A stretch of DNA of 64,000 nt from CAJQQY01 sp045106765 (lineage in GTDB: Bacteria; Bacteroidota; Bacteroidia; Chitinophagales; Saprospiraceae). Location: NCBI GenBank assembly GCA_045106765.1, contig JBGCFD010000154.1, positions 27,088 to 91,087 on the forward strand, given 5' to 3'. A model generated the notes under the pieces. It was given only the letters and a program-made list of their open reading frames with translations, was not told the DNA's origin and did no database searches. This document shows positions 27,477-35,471 of this stretch, one piece after another (the first letter of the stretch is position 1; each line of letters begins with the position of its first letter). The translations under genes and the position numbers were made by a program.

Positions 27477-27859
27477 TGGAGCTGCCGGGAGTTGAACCCG
27501 GGTCCAGACAAAGTAACTGAGAGCTTTCTACATGCTTATTTTCTATTCAATTTTCGAGCGATGACAAGGAAGAAACCAACCCGCACCATCACCTTATCCT
27601 CTGAATTTCGCATTGTAGTCGAGGTATCCTACGCAACTAGCCTAAGTGCTCTTTCGAGCGGGTATGATATGCGGCACGCTGTGTATTAGGCGTCAAGCGC
27701 ACGGCACAAAGGCATCTAATTAGATTCTAATTAGGCTGCCATGGCGAATCTTTGATTGCCATTTATAAGTGGTTAATTACTATTTGTTAACGGAGTAAGT
27801 AATTTTGCTCCGACATGCTTACTAACCGAAAATCTTTCCTGTCGATTCCAGTCAGCCCC
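27477..27859 (-). ncRNA. ssrA: tmRNA (transfer-messenger RNA)
   Basis: About 383 nucleotides, one-piece form. The 5' end GGGGCTGACTGGAATCGACA (27859 downwards) and the 3' end with the T-arm GGACCCGGGTTCAACTCC and CAGCTCCA form the tRNA-Ala-like half, including the family's third-pair G-U. The CCA tail is not encoded (CCT follows the discriminator A). The tag frame runs 27760-27731: GGC AAT CAA AGA TTC GCC ATG GCA GCC TAA, giving GNQRFAMAA after the charged alanine. It rescues stalled ribosomes and tags the incomplete peptide for proteolysis. A 63-codon plus-strand frame inside it is spurious. Confidence 0.96.
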
Positions 27860-28005
27860 GTGAGAAATAAAAGAAGACGGAATATCGAATTACAAATTCA
27901 AAATTTTAATTTTTTGTTTGATGCCTATTCCCATTTAATAGGTGGGTCAATATTCCGATTTTTTAAATTTCTATTAGCTCAAAACTCTTTTGTTTTAAAC
28001 GGTTG
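27860..28005 (-). other. Putative 5' leader of the tmRNA precursor
   Basis: If transcription starts near 27999, about 140 nucleotides precede mature tmRNA. They contain a hairpin pairing cggaatat (near 27880) with atattccg (near 27950). The mature end would need RNase P cleavage. The rest of the divergent gap to metG is AT-rich without a gene. Confidence 0.4.
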
Positions 28006-28036
28006 CAAAAGTAACAACATTATTGACTAATGTAAA
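28006..28036 (-). promoter_or_regulatory. Promoter of ssrA
   Basis: Minus-strand TTTA (28033-28036), a 19-base spacer and TACTTTTG (28006-28013) match the Bacteroidota sigma-70 pattern TTTG-19-TAnnTTTG with one difference. The predicted start is near 27999. Confidence 0.65.
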
Positions 28037-28205
28037 GTTTCGAAGTCTTGCTTTTTTTATTTTTTTTATAAAATAGAAATTAATTTTGAAACTAAAAAAA
28101 ATGCGGAATCGTTGTCAATCTCGTATATTCGCAGAAATTTTGGGAGAGCATTTAATTTTTCTTTTCTAAAATCAAATTTGATTCAAATTTCAATTCAAAT
28201 AAAAT

Positions 28206-30326
28206 ATGTCAGATCCAAAAAGATATTTAGTGACTTCAGCACTTCCTTATGCCAATGGTGAATTACACCTTGGACATTTGGCAGGTGCATATTTGCCCGC
28301 AGATATTTATGTGCGCTACTTGCGATTGCAAGGAAAAGATGTGGCATATATTTGTGGCTCTGATGAAAATGGAGCTGCGATTACTTTACGTGCAAAAAAG
28401 GAAGGAATTCCTCCTCAAGAAATTATCGACAAGTATCATAACTTATTCAAATCGACTTTTGAAAAACTAGGAATCTCATTCGATTATTATCATCGAACAA
28501 GTGCACCATTGCACCACGAAACGGCTCAGGAATTTTTCAAAAAATTATTGGAAAAGGGTGATGAGTTTGAAGAAAAAGTAAGTGAGCAATATTATGATGA
28601 AGGTTATGATCAGTTTTTAGCAGACAGATATATCATTGGAACTTGTCCAAATTGTAGCTATGAAAAAGCCTACGGAGATCAATGTGAAAATTGTGGAAAA
28701 GACCTTTCCCCAACTGAATTGATTAATCCAAAATCTACCTTGAGTGGAAATGTTCCTATTTTAAAATCTACCAAACATTGGTTTTTTAAATTAGATAAAC
28801 ATGAAGCGTGGTTGAAGGAATGGGTGGAACATGGGACGCTTGATGGCGAACCTCATCACAATGCTAAGTCTTGGAGAAATCATGTAGTTGGACAATGTAA
28901 ATCTTGGCTCGACGGAGGATTACTTCCTCGATCAATTACACGTGATTTGGATTGGGGAATTCCAGTTCCAGTTGAAGGTGCGGAAGGAAAAGTATTGTAT
29001 GTTTGGTTCGATGCACCGATTGGTTATATTTCCTCTACAAAACAATGGGCTGCTGAAAATGGGAAAAATTGGGAAGATTATTGGAAAAGTGATGATGCGG
29101 AATTAGTGCATTTTATTGGAAAAGATAATATCGTTTTTCATTGTATTGTTTTTCCTGCGATGTTAAAAGCACATGGCGATTACAATTTACCTGTGAATGT
29201 TCCTGCGAACCAATTTTTAAATTTTGAAGGTGATAAATTCTCAAAATCAAATGAATGGGGAATTGAACAAGATGAGTATCTAAGAGTTTTTAAAAATTTT
29301 GAAAACAAAGAAGATGCCTTGCGTTATGCGTTGATTCGCAACATGCCTGAAAATAAAGATGCCGATTTTAAATGGGACGACTTCGTTGATTTTCATGATA
29401 ATGAGTTGGTCGCAAATGTGGGGAATTTCATCAATCGAGTAGTTGTTTTGACCAATAAATATTTTGAAGGAAAAGTACCTTCAGTTGATGTAGACTTAAA
29501 AGAAATTTTGGCAGAGGTAGAAAATTTGACCCAACGATTATGTCAGGAAATTGAGAATTTTCAATTCAAACCTGCTATCAATACTTTGATGGAAATTTCG
29601 AGTTGGGGAAATACTTACTTGCAAGATGCTTCACCTTGGACGATTTATAAAACGGAACCAGAGAGTGAAAAAATCAAAGAAGCAATGTTGGTAAGTTTGC
29701 AGATTGTTGCATTACTAGGTGTTTTGACTAAACCATTTCTACCATTTTCTTCAGATAAAATTCAAAAGTTATTGAATTTGCCAACAGTTCAAAATGGAGA
29801 CTTAGTTGAAATCTTAGAACGACTTCAAGATGGAAATCCAATTCTAGAAGCAGGTGGACAGATTGGCGAGCCTGCTCTACTTTTTGCAAAGATCAATGAC
29901 CGAAAAGATCATTCTCGATTAGAAATTGTCAATGCTCAAAAAGAAAAACTAGCAGCAGCTCTCGAAGCTAAAAAAGCAAGTGAGCGAGCACCAGTTAAAG
30001 ATGAAATTACTTTTGAAGATTTCACGAAACTTGATATCCGAACGGGTACGATCATCGAAGCGGAGAAAATGAAAAAGGCAGACAAGCTTTTAAAAATAAA
30101 AGTGGACTTAGGTTTTGAGGAAAGAACAGTTGTATCTGGTATCGCTAAATTTTTTAAACCCGAAGACATTATCGGTCAACAAGTTTTATTGTTAGCAAAT
30201 CTCGCTCCTCGAAAAATGAGAGGAGTTGAATCGCAAGGAATGATTTTGATGGCGGAGAATGAAAAAGGAGAATTGAGTTTTGTGAGTCCGAAAGAAGGGT
30301 GGGGGAATGGATTTGGAGTGAGTTAA
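28206..30326 (+). CDS. metG: Methionyl-tRNA synthetase with C-terminal tRNA-binding domain
   Basis: 706 residues. The class I HIGH signature is HLGH (21-24) inside SALPYANGELHLGHLAG. The zinc knuckle region is CPNCSYEKAYGDQCENCG (near 150-167). The KMSKS loop reads KFSKS (near 342-346), as in other Bacteroidota and E. coli-type enzymes with small changes. The anticodon-binding helical domain follows, and residues about 597-706 are an EMAP/Trbp111-like tRNA-binding OB fold (DIRTGTIIEAEKMKKADKLLKIKVD). It charges elongator and initiator tRNA-Met with methionine in the cytoplasm. It is a single gene ending at a strong terminator. Confidence 0.97.
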   Translation: MSDPKRYLVTSALPYANGELHLGHLAGAYLPADIYVRYLRLQGKDVAYICGSDENGAAITLRAKKEGIPPQEIIDKYHNLFKSTFEKLGISFDYYHRTSAPLHHETAQEFFKKLLEKGDEFEEKVSEQYYDEGYDQFLADRYIIGTCPNCSYEKAYGDQCENCGKDLSPTELINPKSTLSGNVPILKSTKHWFFKLDKHEAWLKEWVEHGTLDGEPHHNAKSWRNHVVGQCKSWLDGGLLPRSITRDLDWGIPVPVEGAEGKVLYVWFDAPIGYISSTKQWAAENGKNWEDYWKSDDAELVHFIGKDNIVFHCIVFPAMLKAHGDYNLPVNVPANQFLNFEGDKFSKSNEWGIEQDEYLRVFKNFENKEDALRYALIRNMPENKDADFKWDDFVDFHDNELVANVGNFINRVVVLTNKYFEGKVPSVDVDLKEILAEVENLTQRLCQEIENFQFKPAINTLMEISSWGNTYLQDASPWTIYKTEPESEKIKEAMLVSLQIVALLGVLTKPFLPFSSDKIQKLLNLPTVQNGDLVEILERLQDGNPILEAGGQIGEPALLFAKINDRKDHSRLEIVNAQKEKLAAALEAKKASERAPVKDEITFEDFTKLDIRTGTIIEAEKMKKADKLLKIKVDLGFEERTVVSGIAKFFKPEDIIGQQVLLLANLAPRKMRGVESQGMILMAENEKGELSFVSPKEGWGNGFGVS

Positions 30327-30340
30327 GATTTTTCATTTTA

Positions 30341-30386
30341 AAAAAAAATAGGTGCTATTGTTTCAAACAATAACACCTATTTTTTA
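30341..30386. terminator. Terminator between metG and a minus-strand gene
   Basis: The stem aataggtgctattgttt / aaacaataacacctatt, with one mismatch, is flanked by an A9 run on the left and T6 on the right. It works in both directions between convergent genes. Confidence 0.88.
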
Positions 30387-30399
30387 TCTAAGAATTAAT

Positions 30400-31005
30400 T
30401 TATCTCATCTTGGGTCGTCGTCTTTTTCCTCCAGGTTGCATCATATTTCTTCGACTTTGTCCTTGTGCATTTTTCATTTGACCTCTTTGTTTGAAAGCTA
30501 AATCGAATTGAGCAATCTGATCTTTAATTTGTTGCTGCGTTACTTTAAGTTTTTTAGCATTCATAAAATAAACTTTAGCTGCATTCCACTTTTGTTTTTG
30601 TGCATTTATATTTGCCAATTGTAATTGCACCATTGCTTTTTCATCATCAGTAGGTAAGTCGATTGATTCTGCTTTTTTGAAATAAGCTTCCGCAGCATTA
30701 TTATCTTTATTGTTCATTGCTAACGAACCTTTGAGAATATTGTAAAAGGCTTTATTTGTTTTGTACAACCATTCTGGTTTCCAAGTCAGATTCAATCTGT
30801 TTTCCGCTTCTTCGAAATTTCCTTCTTGCACTAATTGTGCTGCGGATTGAACTGTTCCTAATAAAAGGTAACTAGCCAATAATCCCAATCCAATTAAAAT
30901 AAATGGAAGAGCATACCAAAATCCTTGGAAGATGGCTAACAAAATACCACCTACTAAAAATAAGGCGATTAAAGCAAATTTGAGTTTTATATTAATTGAA
31001 AACAT
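30400..31005 (-). CDS. Membrane protein with TPR-like helical domain
   Basis: 201 residues. Two membrane helices (about 6-24 and 28-50) are followed by helical repeats resembling tetratricopeptides: AQLVQEGNFEEAENRLNL, AFYNILKGSLAMNNKDNNAAEAYFKKAESI and KAMVQLQLANINAQKQKWNAAKVYFMNAKKL. The tail is basic and Met/Gly/Arg-rich (GGKRRRPKMR). The function is unknown. Its layout and wording match the 173-residue protein at 31648-32169, so the two are paralogs separated by a reductase gene. A TATCTTTG box upstream suggests its own promoter. Confidence 0.75.
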   Translation of the reverse strand: MFSINIKLKFALIALFLVGGILLAIFQGFWYALPFILIGLGLLASYLLLGTVQSAAQLVQEGNFEEAENRLNLTWKPEWLYKTNKAFYNILKGSLAMNNKDNNAAEAYFKKAESIDLPTDDEKAMVQLQLANINAQKQKWNAAKVYFMNAKKLKVTQQQIKDQIAQFDLAFKQRGQMKNAQGQSRRNMMQPGGKRRRPKMR

Positions 31006-31109
31006 TATGATATATTTTTGATTCTTAAATAAACATTGGTTTGAATATGAAATTTAAATAAGAATTTTTTTTAGAATATTTGTTTAATTCGTTGATGATC
31101 AACGGACTG

Positions 31110-31117
31110 CAAAGATA
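31110..31117 (-). promoter_or_regulatory. -7 box for the 30400-31005 gene
   Basis: Minus-strand TATCTTTG matches TAnnTTTG exactly; no clear -33 box is seen. The predicted start near 31102 gives a leader of about 97 bases with a hairpin cgttga/tcaacg (31090-31104). Confidence 0.45.
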
Positions 31118-31132
31118 CAGAACTCTGTTAAC

Positions 31133-31651
31133 TTACCTTTCAATTTCATAAAAAAGTTGAACTAAACCAGTTGAATAAGTTTTGGTGTCAGTTAGTTTTA
31201 ATTTTTTTCGAATATCAATTTTTTCAAAAAGAGGTTTTCCACTTCCAAGAATTAAAGGATGAACGGCAATCATTAATTCGTCCACTAAGTTTAATTTAAT
31301 CATAGCTGTCGTCAAACTTGCTCCTCCGAAAAGCCAAATGTTTTTGCCTTCAGAATGGACTATTTTGTTAACTTCTTCCTCAATATTTCCATTAATTATT
31401 CTTGGCCCTTGATCCGTACTTTTAAGCGTATTGGAAAAAACGATTTTCGTTTTATCTGCAAAAGCATCAGGTGCCATTTCTAATAATTGCTCATAACTTT
31501 TTCGTCCAAAAAAAATAGCATCAATTTGATTTAAGAACTCTGTCATGCCATAATCTTGATCTGTCAAACACCAATCAATTTCACCATTGGCACCTTCAAT
31601 GAATGAATCGAGTGATGTACATAAATTTAAAATAACTTTTCTCTTTTTCAT
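31133..31651 (-). CDS. Dihydrofolate reductase family protein (RibD C-terminal domain-like)
   Basis: 172 residues. It begins KVILNLCTSLDSFIEGANGEIDWCL, the typical start of the RibD_C/YyaP-YwjB group, with FFGRKSYEQLLEM, then IWLFGGASLTTAMIKLNLVDELMIAVHPLILGSGKPLFE. The glycine-rich loop binds the NADPH phosphate in relatives. This group is distinct from the folate FolA enzyme and most members lack a known substrate. It acts in the cytoplasm. The start overlaps the preceding gene's stop by 4 bases, so it is translated with the TPR-like protein at 31648. Confidence 0.88.
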   Translation of the reverse strand: MKKRKVILNLCTSLDSFIEGANGEIDWCLTDQDYGMTEFLNQIDAIFFGRKSYEQLLEMAPDAFADKTKIVFSNTLKSTDQGPRIINGNIEEEVNKIVHSEGKNIWLFGGASLTTAMIKLNLVDELMIAVHPLILGSGKPLFEKIDIRKKLKLTDTKTYSTGLVQLFYEIER

Positions 31652-32169
31652 ATTCTTCCTTTTAAGGCTTCCGCTAATTTTTTCAAATTCTCCTTAATCA
31701 TCAAATCATTGGAATTAAAAGTTTCCGCCTTTAGTCTAAATTCATTGGCAAGTTTATATTCTTTTTTTACAAAATGAACATGCGCAACATTGATGGCAAC
31801 CAAAGCATTATCGGTATCAGTTCGTAAACCTAAATCGAGTGCTTGTTTTAAATGTTGTTCGCCAAAACCAGTTTGTTTTTTTTGCAAAGCAACCATTCCT
31901 AAAACAAAATAATAATATGCTTGATGAGTTTTTAATAAAAAATCAGGACGCTTGATTTGTAAAATTAAATCCTCTGCTGCATCGACTTCGCCTTTGTTTA
32001 ATTTCCCAAAAGCCAACATGACATTTCCAAATAAAAAATGAGTTGCCAAAATAATCAGGCCAGCCAAATACATATACCAAGCGGAACCAAAACCCACATT
32101 GAAATGAATTAACGTACCCAAAAAGAGGATGACAATTCCAATTAAAAATCTAATTCGTGCTAAAAACAT
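31648..32169 (-). CDS. Membrane protein with TPR-like helical domain (paralog of 30400-31005)
   Basis: 173 residues. Two membrane helices lie at about 5-24 and 30-52, then helical repeats: NKGEVDAAEDLILQIKRPDFLLKTHQAYYYFVLGMVALQ and TGFGEQHLKQALDLGL, ending VHFVKKEYKLANEFRLKAETF. The arrangement, including a basic-aromatic RPDFLLKT matching KPEWLYKT in the other copy, shows common ancestry with 30400-31005. It lacks the basic tail of that protein. The function is unknown; TPR modules usually bind proteins at the membrane. It forms an operon with the reductase gene (4-base overlap). Confidence 0.75.
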   Translation of the reverse strand: MFLARIRFLIGIVILFLGTLIHFNVGFGSAWYMYLAGLIILATHFLFGNVMLAFGKLNKGEVDAAEDLILQIKRPDFLLKTHQAYYYFVLGMVALQKKQTGFGEQHLKQALDLGLRTDTDNALVAINVAHVHFVKKEYKLANEFRLKAETFNSNDLMIKENLKKLAEALKGRI

Positions 32170-32180
32170 ATTATTAATAG

Positions 32181-32242
32181 TTAATGGTGAACGGTTAATT
32201 CAACGTGGAGTTAATCATTTACAATTAATCGTTTACCGTTAA
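32181..32242. repeat. Imperfect palindrome of the ttaacggttaat word family
   Basis: The left arm taatggtgaacggttaatt (32182-32200) pairs imperfectly with acaattaatcgtttaccgtt (32221-32240). It spans the gap between two minus-strand genes and includes the last codons of the spermidine-synthase-like gene. The same words appear at 48735-48773 and 60778-60860. Confidence 0.6.
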
Positions 32243-32782
32243 ATTCGTGAGCATCCAATTCCCTTTCACTTCCAAATAACTTCCTTCGGGAAAAACCGCT
32301 TTAAAATTTTTATGGTAAAAAACTTTGGTTCTTTCCACATCTTTTGGATGGCTAGCCAAACGGTTAAACAATAAAATGCCATTGTCGTTCACCAATGTTT
32401 TTAATTTTTCTAAAAAATCATTTTCCTCAAATTCTTCTGGAACCACATCATCTAAAAAAACATCCATACAGATCAAATCAAATTTTTGTTCCGTTTGCAT
32501 CACATAGGCAAAAGCATCAGCGCAGATCATTTGGATATTTGATTTAAGTTGAGGTAAAGCATATTTAGAGGCGAGGTAGATGACAGAGTCGTCAATTTCG
32601 ACAGCGGTATAATTATATTTTTTTCCAAAATTCTTTTCCAACATCAAAGGAATACTTCCCAAACCTAAACCTAGAACCAACGCATTCTCAATTGGATATT
32701 GATCTAAATTTACTGCTTCGAAGGCATCAAAAAAGTTGTCATACAAATCTTCAAAAGAGTAAATCGCATTTGCTGTTGACAA
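32225..32782 (-). CDS. Spermidine synthase-like methyltransferase-fold protein, start uncertain
   Basis: At least 185 residues. The SAM-binding-type glycine motif is NALVLGLGLGSIPLMLE, followed by AVEIDDSVIYLA and DLICMDVFLDD, as in spermidine synthase-like proteins without the polyamine N-terminal domain. The only usual start in range is TTG at 32780-32782. Upstream the frame stays open for about 55 codons (to near 32947) and encodes protein-like sequence: FWKKILSYFFEFHIESAPSE, then VSLSRGRYQ leading into LSTANAIYSFEDLY. The real protein is therefore probably longer, but that stretch has no ATG. The reaction is unknown. Confidence 0.75.
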   Translation of the reverse strand: MSTANAIYSFEDLYDNFFDAFEAVNLDQYPIENALVLGLGLGSIPLMLEKNFGKKYNYTAVEIDDSVIYLASKYALPQLKSNIQMICADAFAYVMQTEQKFDLICMDVFLDDVVPEEFEENDFLEKLKTLVNDNGILLFNRLASHPKDVERTKVFYHKNFKAVFPEGSYLEVKGNWMLTNLTVND

Positions 32783-32961
32783 TTGATATCGACCTCGACT
32801 AAGACTTACATATAAATGTGGATTAATTTCACTCGGTGCACTTTCGATGTGGAATTCGAAAAAGTAACTTAGTATTTTTTTCCAAAAAGGAGGTTGGATT
32901 GGTTTGATGATTTTCTTTTTTGAGGAGTCAGGAATTAGGAAGTTAGTTCAATAGTTAAACA

Positions 32962-32999
32962 GAGAACAGGCCTGATAGTGAAATTATAACTTGAAAACC
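32962..32999. repeat. Small intergenic inverted repeat
   Basis: gaacagg (from about 32963) pairs with cctgttc (to about 33005) around an AT-rich loop. The words aggcctgat and cacctgatt flank it. It lies next to the missing start of the spermidine-synthase-like gene. Confidence 0.35.
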
Positions 33000-33010
33000 T
33001 GTTCACCTGA

Positions 33011-34216
33011 TTAAGTCTCCCAACTTCGATTAACTGATGTCAGTTCAAAAACTTTTTCTAATATCTTTTTTTCTACTTCGTCAAATTCAATTTTTCTACG
33101 AGCCATTACTTTTTCAGCAGTATCAAATGCTTTATCGGTTTTGTAAGTTTTTAAACCTTGTGGCCCACCCCAGGTGAAAGAAGGAATAAAGTTTCGAGGA
33201 TAACCTGCTCCAAAAATATTGGAAGAGACCCCTACAACAGTTCCCGTATTAAACATGGTATTGATTCCCGCTTTGCTGTGATCACCCATAATTAAACCAC
33301 AAAATTGCAAACCTGTTGGAACAAATCGCTCACTTGGGTAGTCCCATAATTTAATATTTGCGTAGTTGTTTTTCAAATTAGAAGTGTTCGTATCTGCACC
33401 TAAATTGCACCATTCACCTAAAACAGAATTTCCTAAATATCCTTCATGACCTTTGTTGGAGTAACCTGTAAGAATAGAATTACCGACTTCACCACCAACC
33501 TTGGAATGAGGTCCGACAGTCGTTGGGCCATAAATTTTAGCACCCATTTTTACTGTTGAATGATCGCACAAAGCAAATGCTCCTCGAATCATAGCACCTT
33601 CCATCACCGTCGCATTTTTTCCAATAAAAATTGGTCCTTCGGTGGCATTTAGAATGGAACATTCAACTGTTGCACCTTCTTCGATAAAAATATTTTCAGC
33701 GGCAATTACTTGATTGGATTTAGAAATTGGAGCAGAAATTCTATTTTTTGTTAACAAGTCAAAATCTTCTTGAATCGCATCTCCATTAATTTTAAAAATA
33801 TCCCAAAGGTTATTTATTTTTAAGAAAGGAGTATCCACCACATCAAATCCACCTAACTCTTCAATCTCTTCATTATTAATTAAATGCTCAAATTGATGTT
33901 CATCCAAACGAGTAGCAATCAATTCTCCATCTTTCAACAAAGCTTCATTGGGCGATAATTCTTGGATTAATTGAACCAACTCTGGCGAAGGTAAAACAGA
34001 ACCATTTATTACAATATTATCCTCTTCAATATGAATCGGAAATTTATCTACCAAATAGTCTTGAGTAATATGAGAAATGTTATCTACATGAAGGTGATGT
34101 TGCCATTTTTCTTTGATCGTCAAAATTCCAACACGTAATTCACCCACAGGGCGAGTAAATGTTAGCGGCAATAAGCGCTCATGTAAATAAAAAAAAAAAA
34201 GTATGATATTCGGCAT
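33011..34216 (-). CDS. GlmU-like sugar nucleotidyl/acetyl transferase (Bacteroidota-type)
   Basis: 401 residues. The N-terminal part starts NIILF and continues LLPLTFTRPVGELRVGILTIKEKWQ, diagnostic of the alternative GlmU-type family of Bacteroidota. The C-terminal half is a left-handed beta-helix of hexapeptides (ATVMEGAMIRGAFALCDHSTVKMGAKIYGPTTVGPHSKVGG) with the acetyltransferase-like NTSNLKNNY and FNTGTVVGVSSN. It is thought to make UDP-N-acetylglucosamine for cell wall and glycans. The fourth to ninth codons lie on a run of 12 thymines on the coding strand (34189-34200), where slippage would shift the frame. Confidence 0.88.
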   Translation of the reverse strand: MPNIILFFFYLHERLLPLTFTRPVGELRVGILTIKEKWQHHLHVDNISHITQDYLVDKFPIHIEEDNIVINGSVLPSPELVQLIQELSPNEALLKDGELIATRLDEHQFEHLINNEEIEELGGFDVVDTPFLKINNLWDIFKINGDAIQEDFDLLTKNRISAPISKSNQVIAAENIFIEEGATVECSILNATEGPIFIGKNATVMEGAMIRGAFALCDHSTVKMGAKIYGPTTVGPHSKVGGEVGNSILTGYSNKGHEGYLGNSVLGEWCNLGADTNTSNLKNNYANIKLWDYPSERFVPTGLQFCGLIMGDHSKAGINTMFNTGTVVGVSSNIFGAGYPRNFIPSFTWGGPQGLKTYKTDKAFDTAEKVMARRKIEFDEVEKKILEKVFELTSVNRSWET

Positions 34217-34321
34217 AGCAGTTTATGTGTGTTTTTTTTGTAAAAATATTCTTTTCAGCCACGTTTTTAGAAGATAATCATAAAAATTTTTCTCTTCTAT
34301 AAATTTTTGTTTAGGAGTAAC

Positions 34322-34359
34322 AAAAAAAAAGTCCTGAACAATGTTCAAGACTTTTTTTT
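34322..34359 (-). terminator. Terminator of the L31 gene
   Basis: The stem aaaagtcctgaac / gttcaagactttt with one mismatch and an AAT loop is flanked by A8 and T8 runs. It lies just downstream of the L31 stop on the minus strand. Confidence 0.85.
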
Positions 34360-34386
34360 CAAGTAAGAAAGAATAAGAAGTGGAAA

Positions 34387-34683
34387 TTACTCCGCTGCTT
34401 TTTCTTCTGATTCTTGAGCAGTTGGATTTGCTTGTGCAAACTTTGCGAATTTCTTATTAAATTTATCAATTCGACCAGCTGTATCAACAAACTGCATTTT
34501 TCCAGTAAAGAATGGGTGAGAAGCTGCGCTAATCTCCAACTTTAAAAGTGGGTATTCATTTCCATCTTTCCAAGTAACAGTTTCTTTTGATTCTGCACAA
34601 GATTGAGTGATGAATTCTACATCATTAGAGATGTCTCTAAATACCACTTTTCTATAATTCTTTGGATGAGTATCTTTTTTCAT
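34387..34683 (-). CDS. rpmE2: Type B 50S ribosomal protein L31
   Basis: 98 residues. It begins MKKDTHPKNYRKVVFRDISND and lacks the zinc-binding CxxC pairs of type A L31, which defines the type B form. The middle motif ASHPFFTGKMQFVDTAGRIDKFNKKFAKF is the family signature. The acidic tail (AQESEEKAAE) is common in Bacteroidota copies. It bridges the 50S central protuberance and the 30S head. It is monocistronic, with its own promoter and terminator. Confidence 0.97.
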   Translation of the reverse strand: MKKDTHPKNYRKVVFRDISNDVEFITQSCAESKETVTWKDGNEYPLLKLEISAASHPFFTGKMQFVDTAGRIDKFNKKFAKFAQANPTAQESEEKAAE

Positions 34684-34712
34684 TGTAATATCTTTTTTTT
34701 TATTTTGTTGTT

Positions 34713-34743
34713 CAAAGATAAGTTTATTAATGTTTAATTAAAA
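34713..34743 (-). promoter_or_regulatory. Promoter of the L31 gene
   Basis: Minus-strand TATCTTTG (34713-34720) matches TAnnTTTG exactly, with a T-rich -33 region about 19-20 bases upstream. The predicted start, near 34705, is about 22 bases before the ATG. Confidence 0.6.
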
Positions 34744-34801
34744 CGAAAAAGGAATCTTTTTTCAAATAAAAGAGCAAAAAATGACCTTTTTTAACTAAGA
34801 T

Positions 34802-34831
34802 TTTGAAAAATATCACATTTGTGTAATTTTG
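34802..34831 (+). promoter_or_regulatory. Promoter of the LuxR-type gene
   Basis: TTTG (34802-34805), an 18-base spacer and TAATTTTG (34824-34831) form a consensus Bacteroidota promoter. The expected start near 34838 lies about 20 bases before the ATG at 34857. Confidence 0.7.
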
Positions 34832-34856
34832 AGACTCAAAATATTAAGATTTACAT

Positions 34857-35294
34857 ATGCACAAATTAGTGTTCAAGTTCGGATTATTAGCAACTGCGTT
34901 ATTGCTTTTGGTCAAAGTTAGTCAATATTCGATACTGACTCATAACCTGAGTAATGAAATCTGGATTGGTGTTTTTGCATTATTATTTTTAGGATTTGGA
35001 GTTATGATTAGTCAAATCTATTTTAAACAAAAAAAACAACCGCTTCCTGCCGAAAATTATCATCAAGAGTTTCCTCAACTCAACCTAAAAAAAATAGAAG
35101 AGCTTAACATTAGCAAAAGAGAATATGAAGTTTTAGGGCTTATTGACAAAGGTTTCTCTAATCAAGAAATTGCTTCCCAACTTTTCATTTCTGAAAGTAC
35201 GGTCAAAACTCATGTGTCCAATCTTTTATCAAAATTAAATGCGAAACGGCGTACACAAGCGATCAATATTGCAAAAGAATTGAGAATTATTTGA
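34857..35294 (+). CDS. Membrane-anchored LuxR-type transcriptional regulator
   Basis: 145 residues. Two membrane helices (about 5-25 and 36-56) are followed by a short linker and a GerE/LuxR helix-turn-helix (about 80-143): ISKREYEVLGLIDKGFSNQEIASQLFISESTVKTHVSNLLSKLNAKRRTQAI. There is no receiver or ligand-binding domain, so signal input must come through the membrane part or a partner. The next gene encodes a DUF4199 membrane protein, and the pairing is seen in other Bacteroidota (recalled, not checked). A consensus promoter lies immediately upstream. Confidence 0.88.
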   Translation: MHKLVFKFGLLATALLLLVKVSQYSILTHNLSNEIWIGVFALLFLGFGVMISQIYFKQKKQPLPAENYHQEFPQLNLKKIEELNISKREYEVLGLIDKGFSNQEIASQLFISESTVKTHVSNLLSKLNAKRRTQAINIAKELRII

Positions 35295-35471
35295 AAGTGT
35301 ATTGAGCTGGTCATTTGCATTCAATACTCAATATCAATACTTATGAGCCTCAATATCTCATCGTACTTTAGTCGTAATTCCTTGATTATCAGTTAATTGG
35401 TACTTTAGTATGAGTGGGGAAACGGATAATTCTCTTTTCTTTGAGGTATTCATTTAATCAAAATAAATATC

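Noticed and set aside
27477..27520. Possible tRNA gene from the T-arm-like segment
   Set aside because: The T-arm and acceptor belong to tmRNA; no anticodon or D arm at tRNA spacing.
27492..27689. 65-codon plus-strand frame
   Set aside because: Lies antisense within the tmRNA; the tRNA-like ends and tag frame explain the sequence.
27815..28030. 71-codon plus-strand frame between ssrA and metG
   Set aside because: Overlaps the 5' end of tmRNA and its promoter; no protein pattern.
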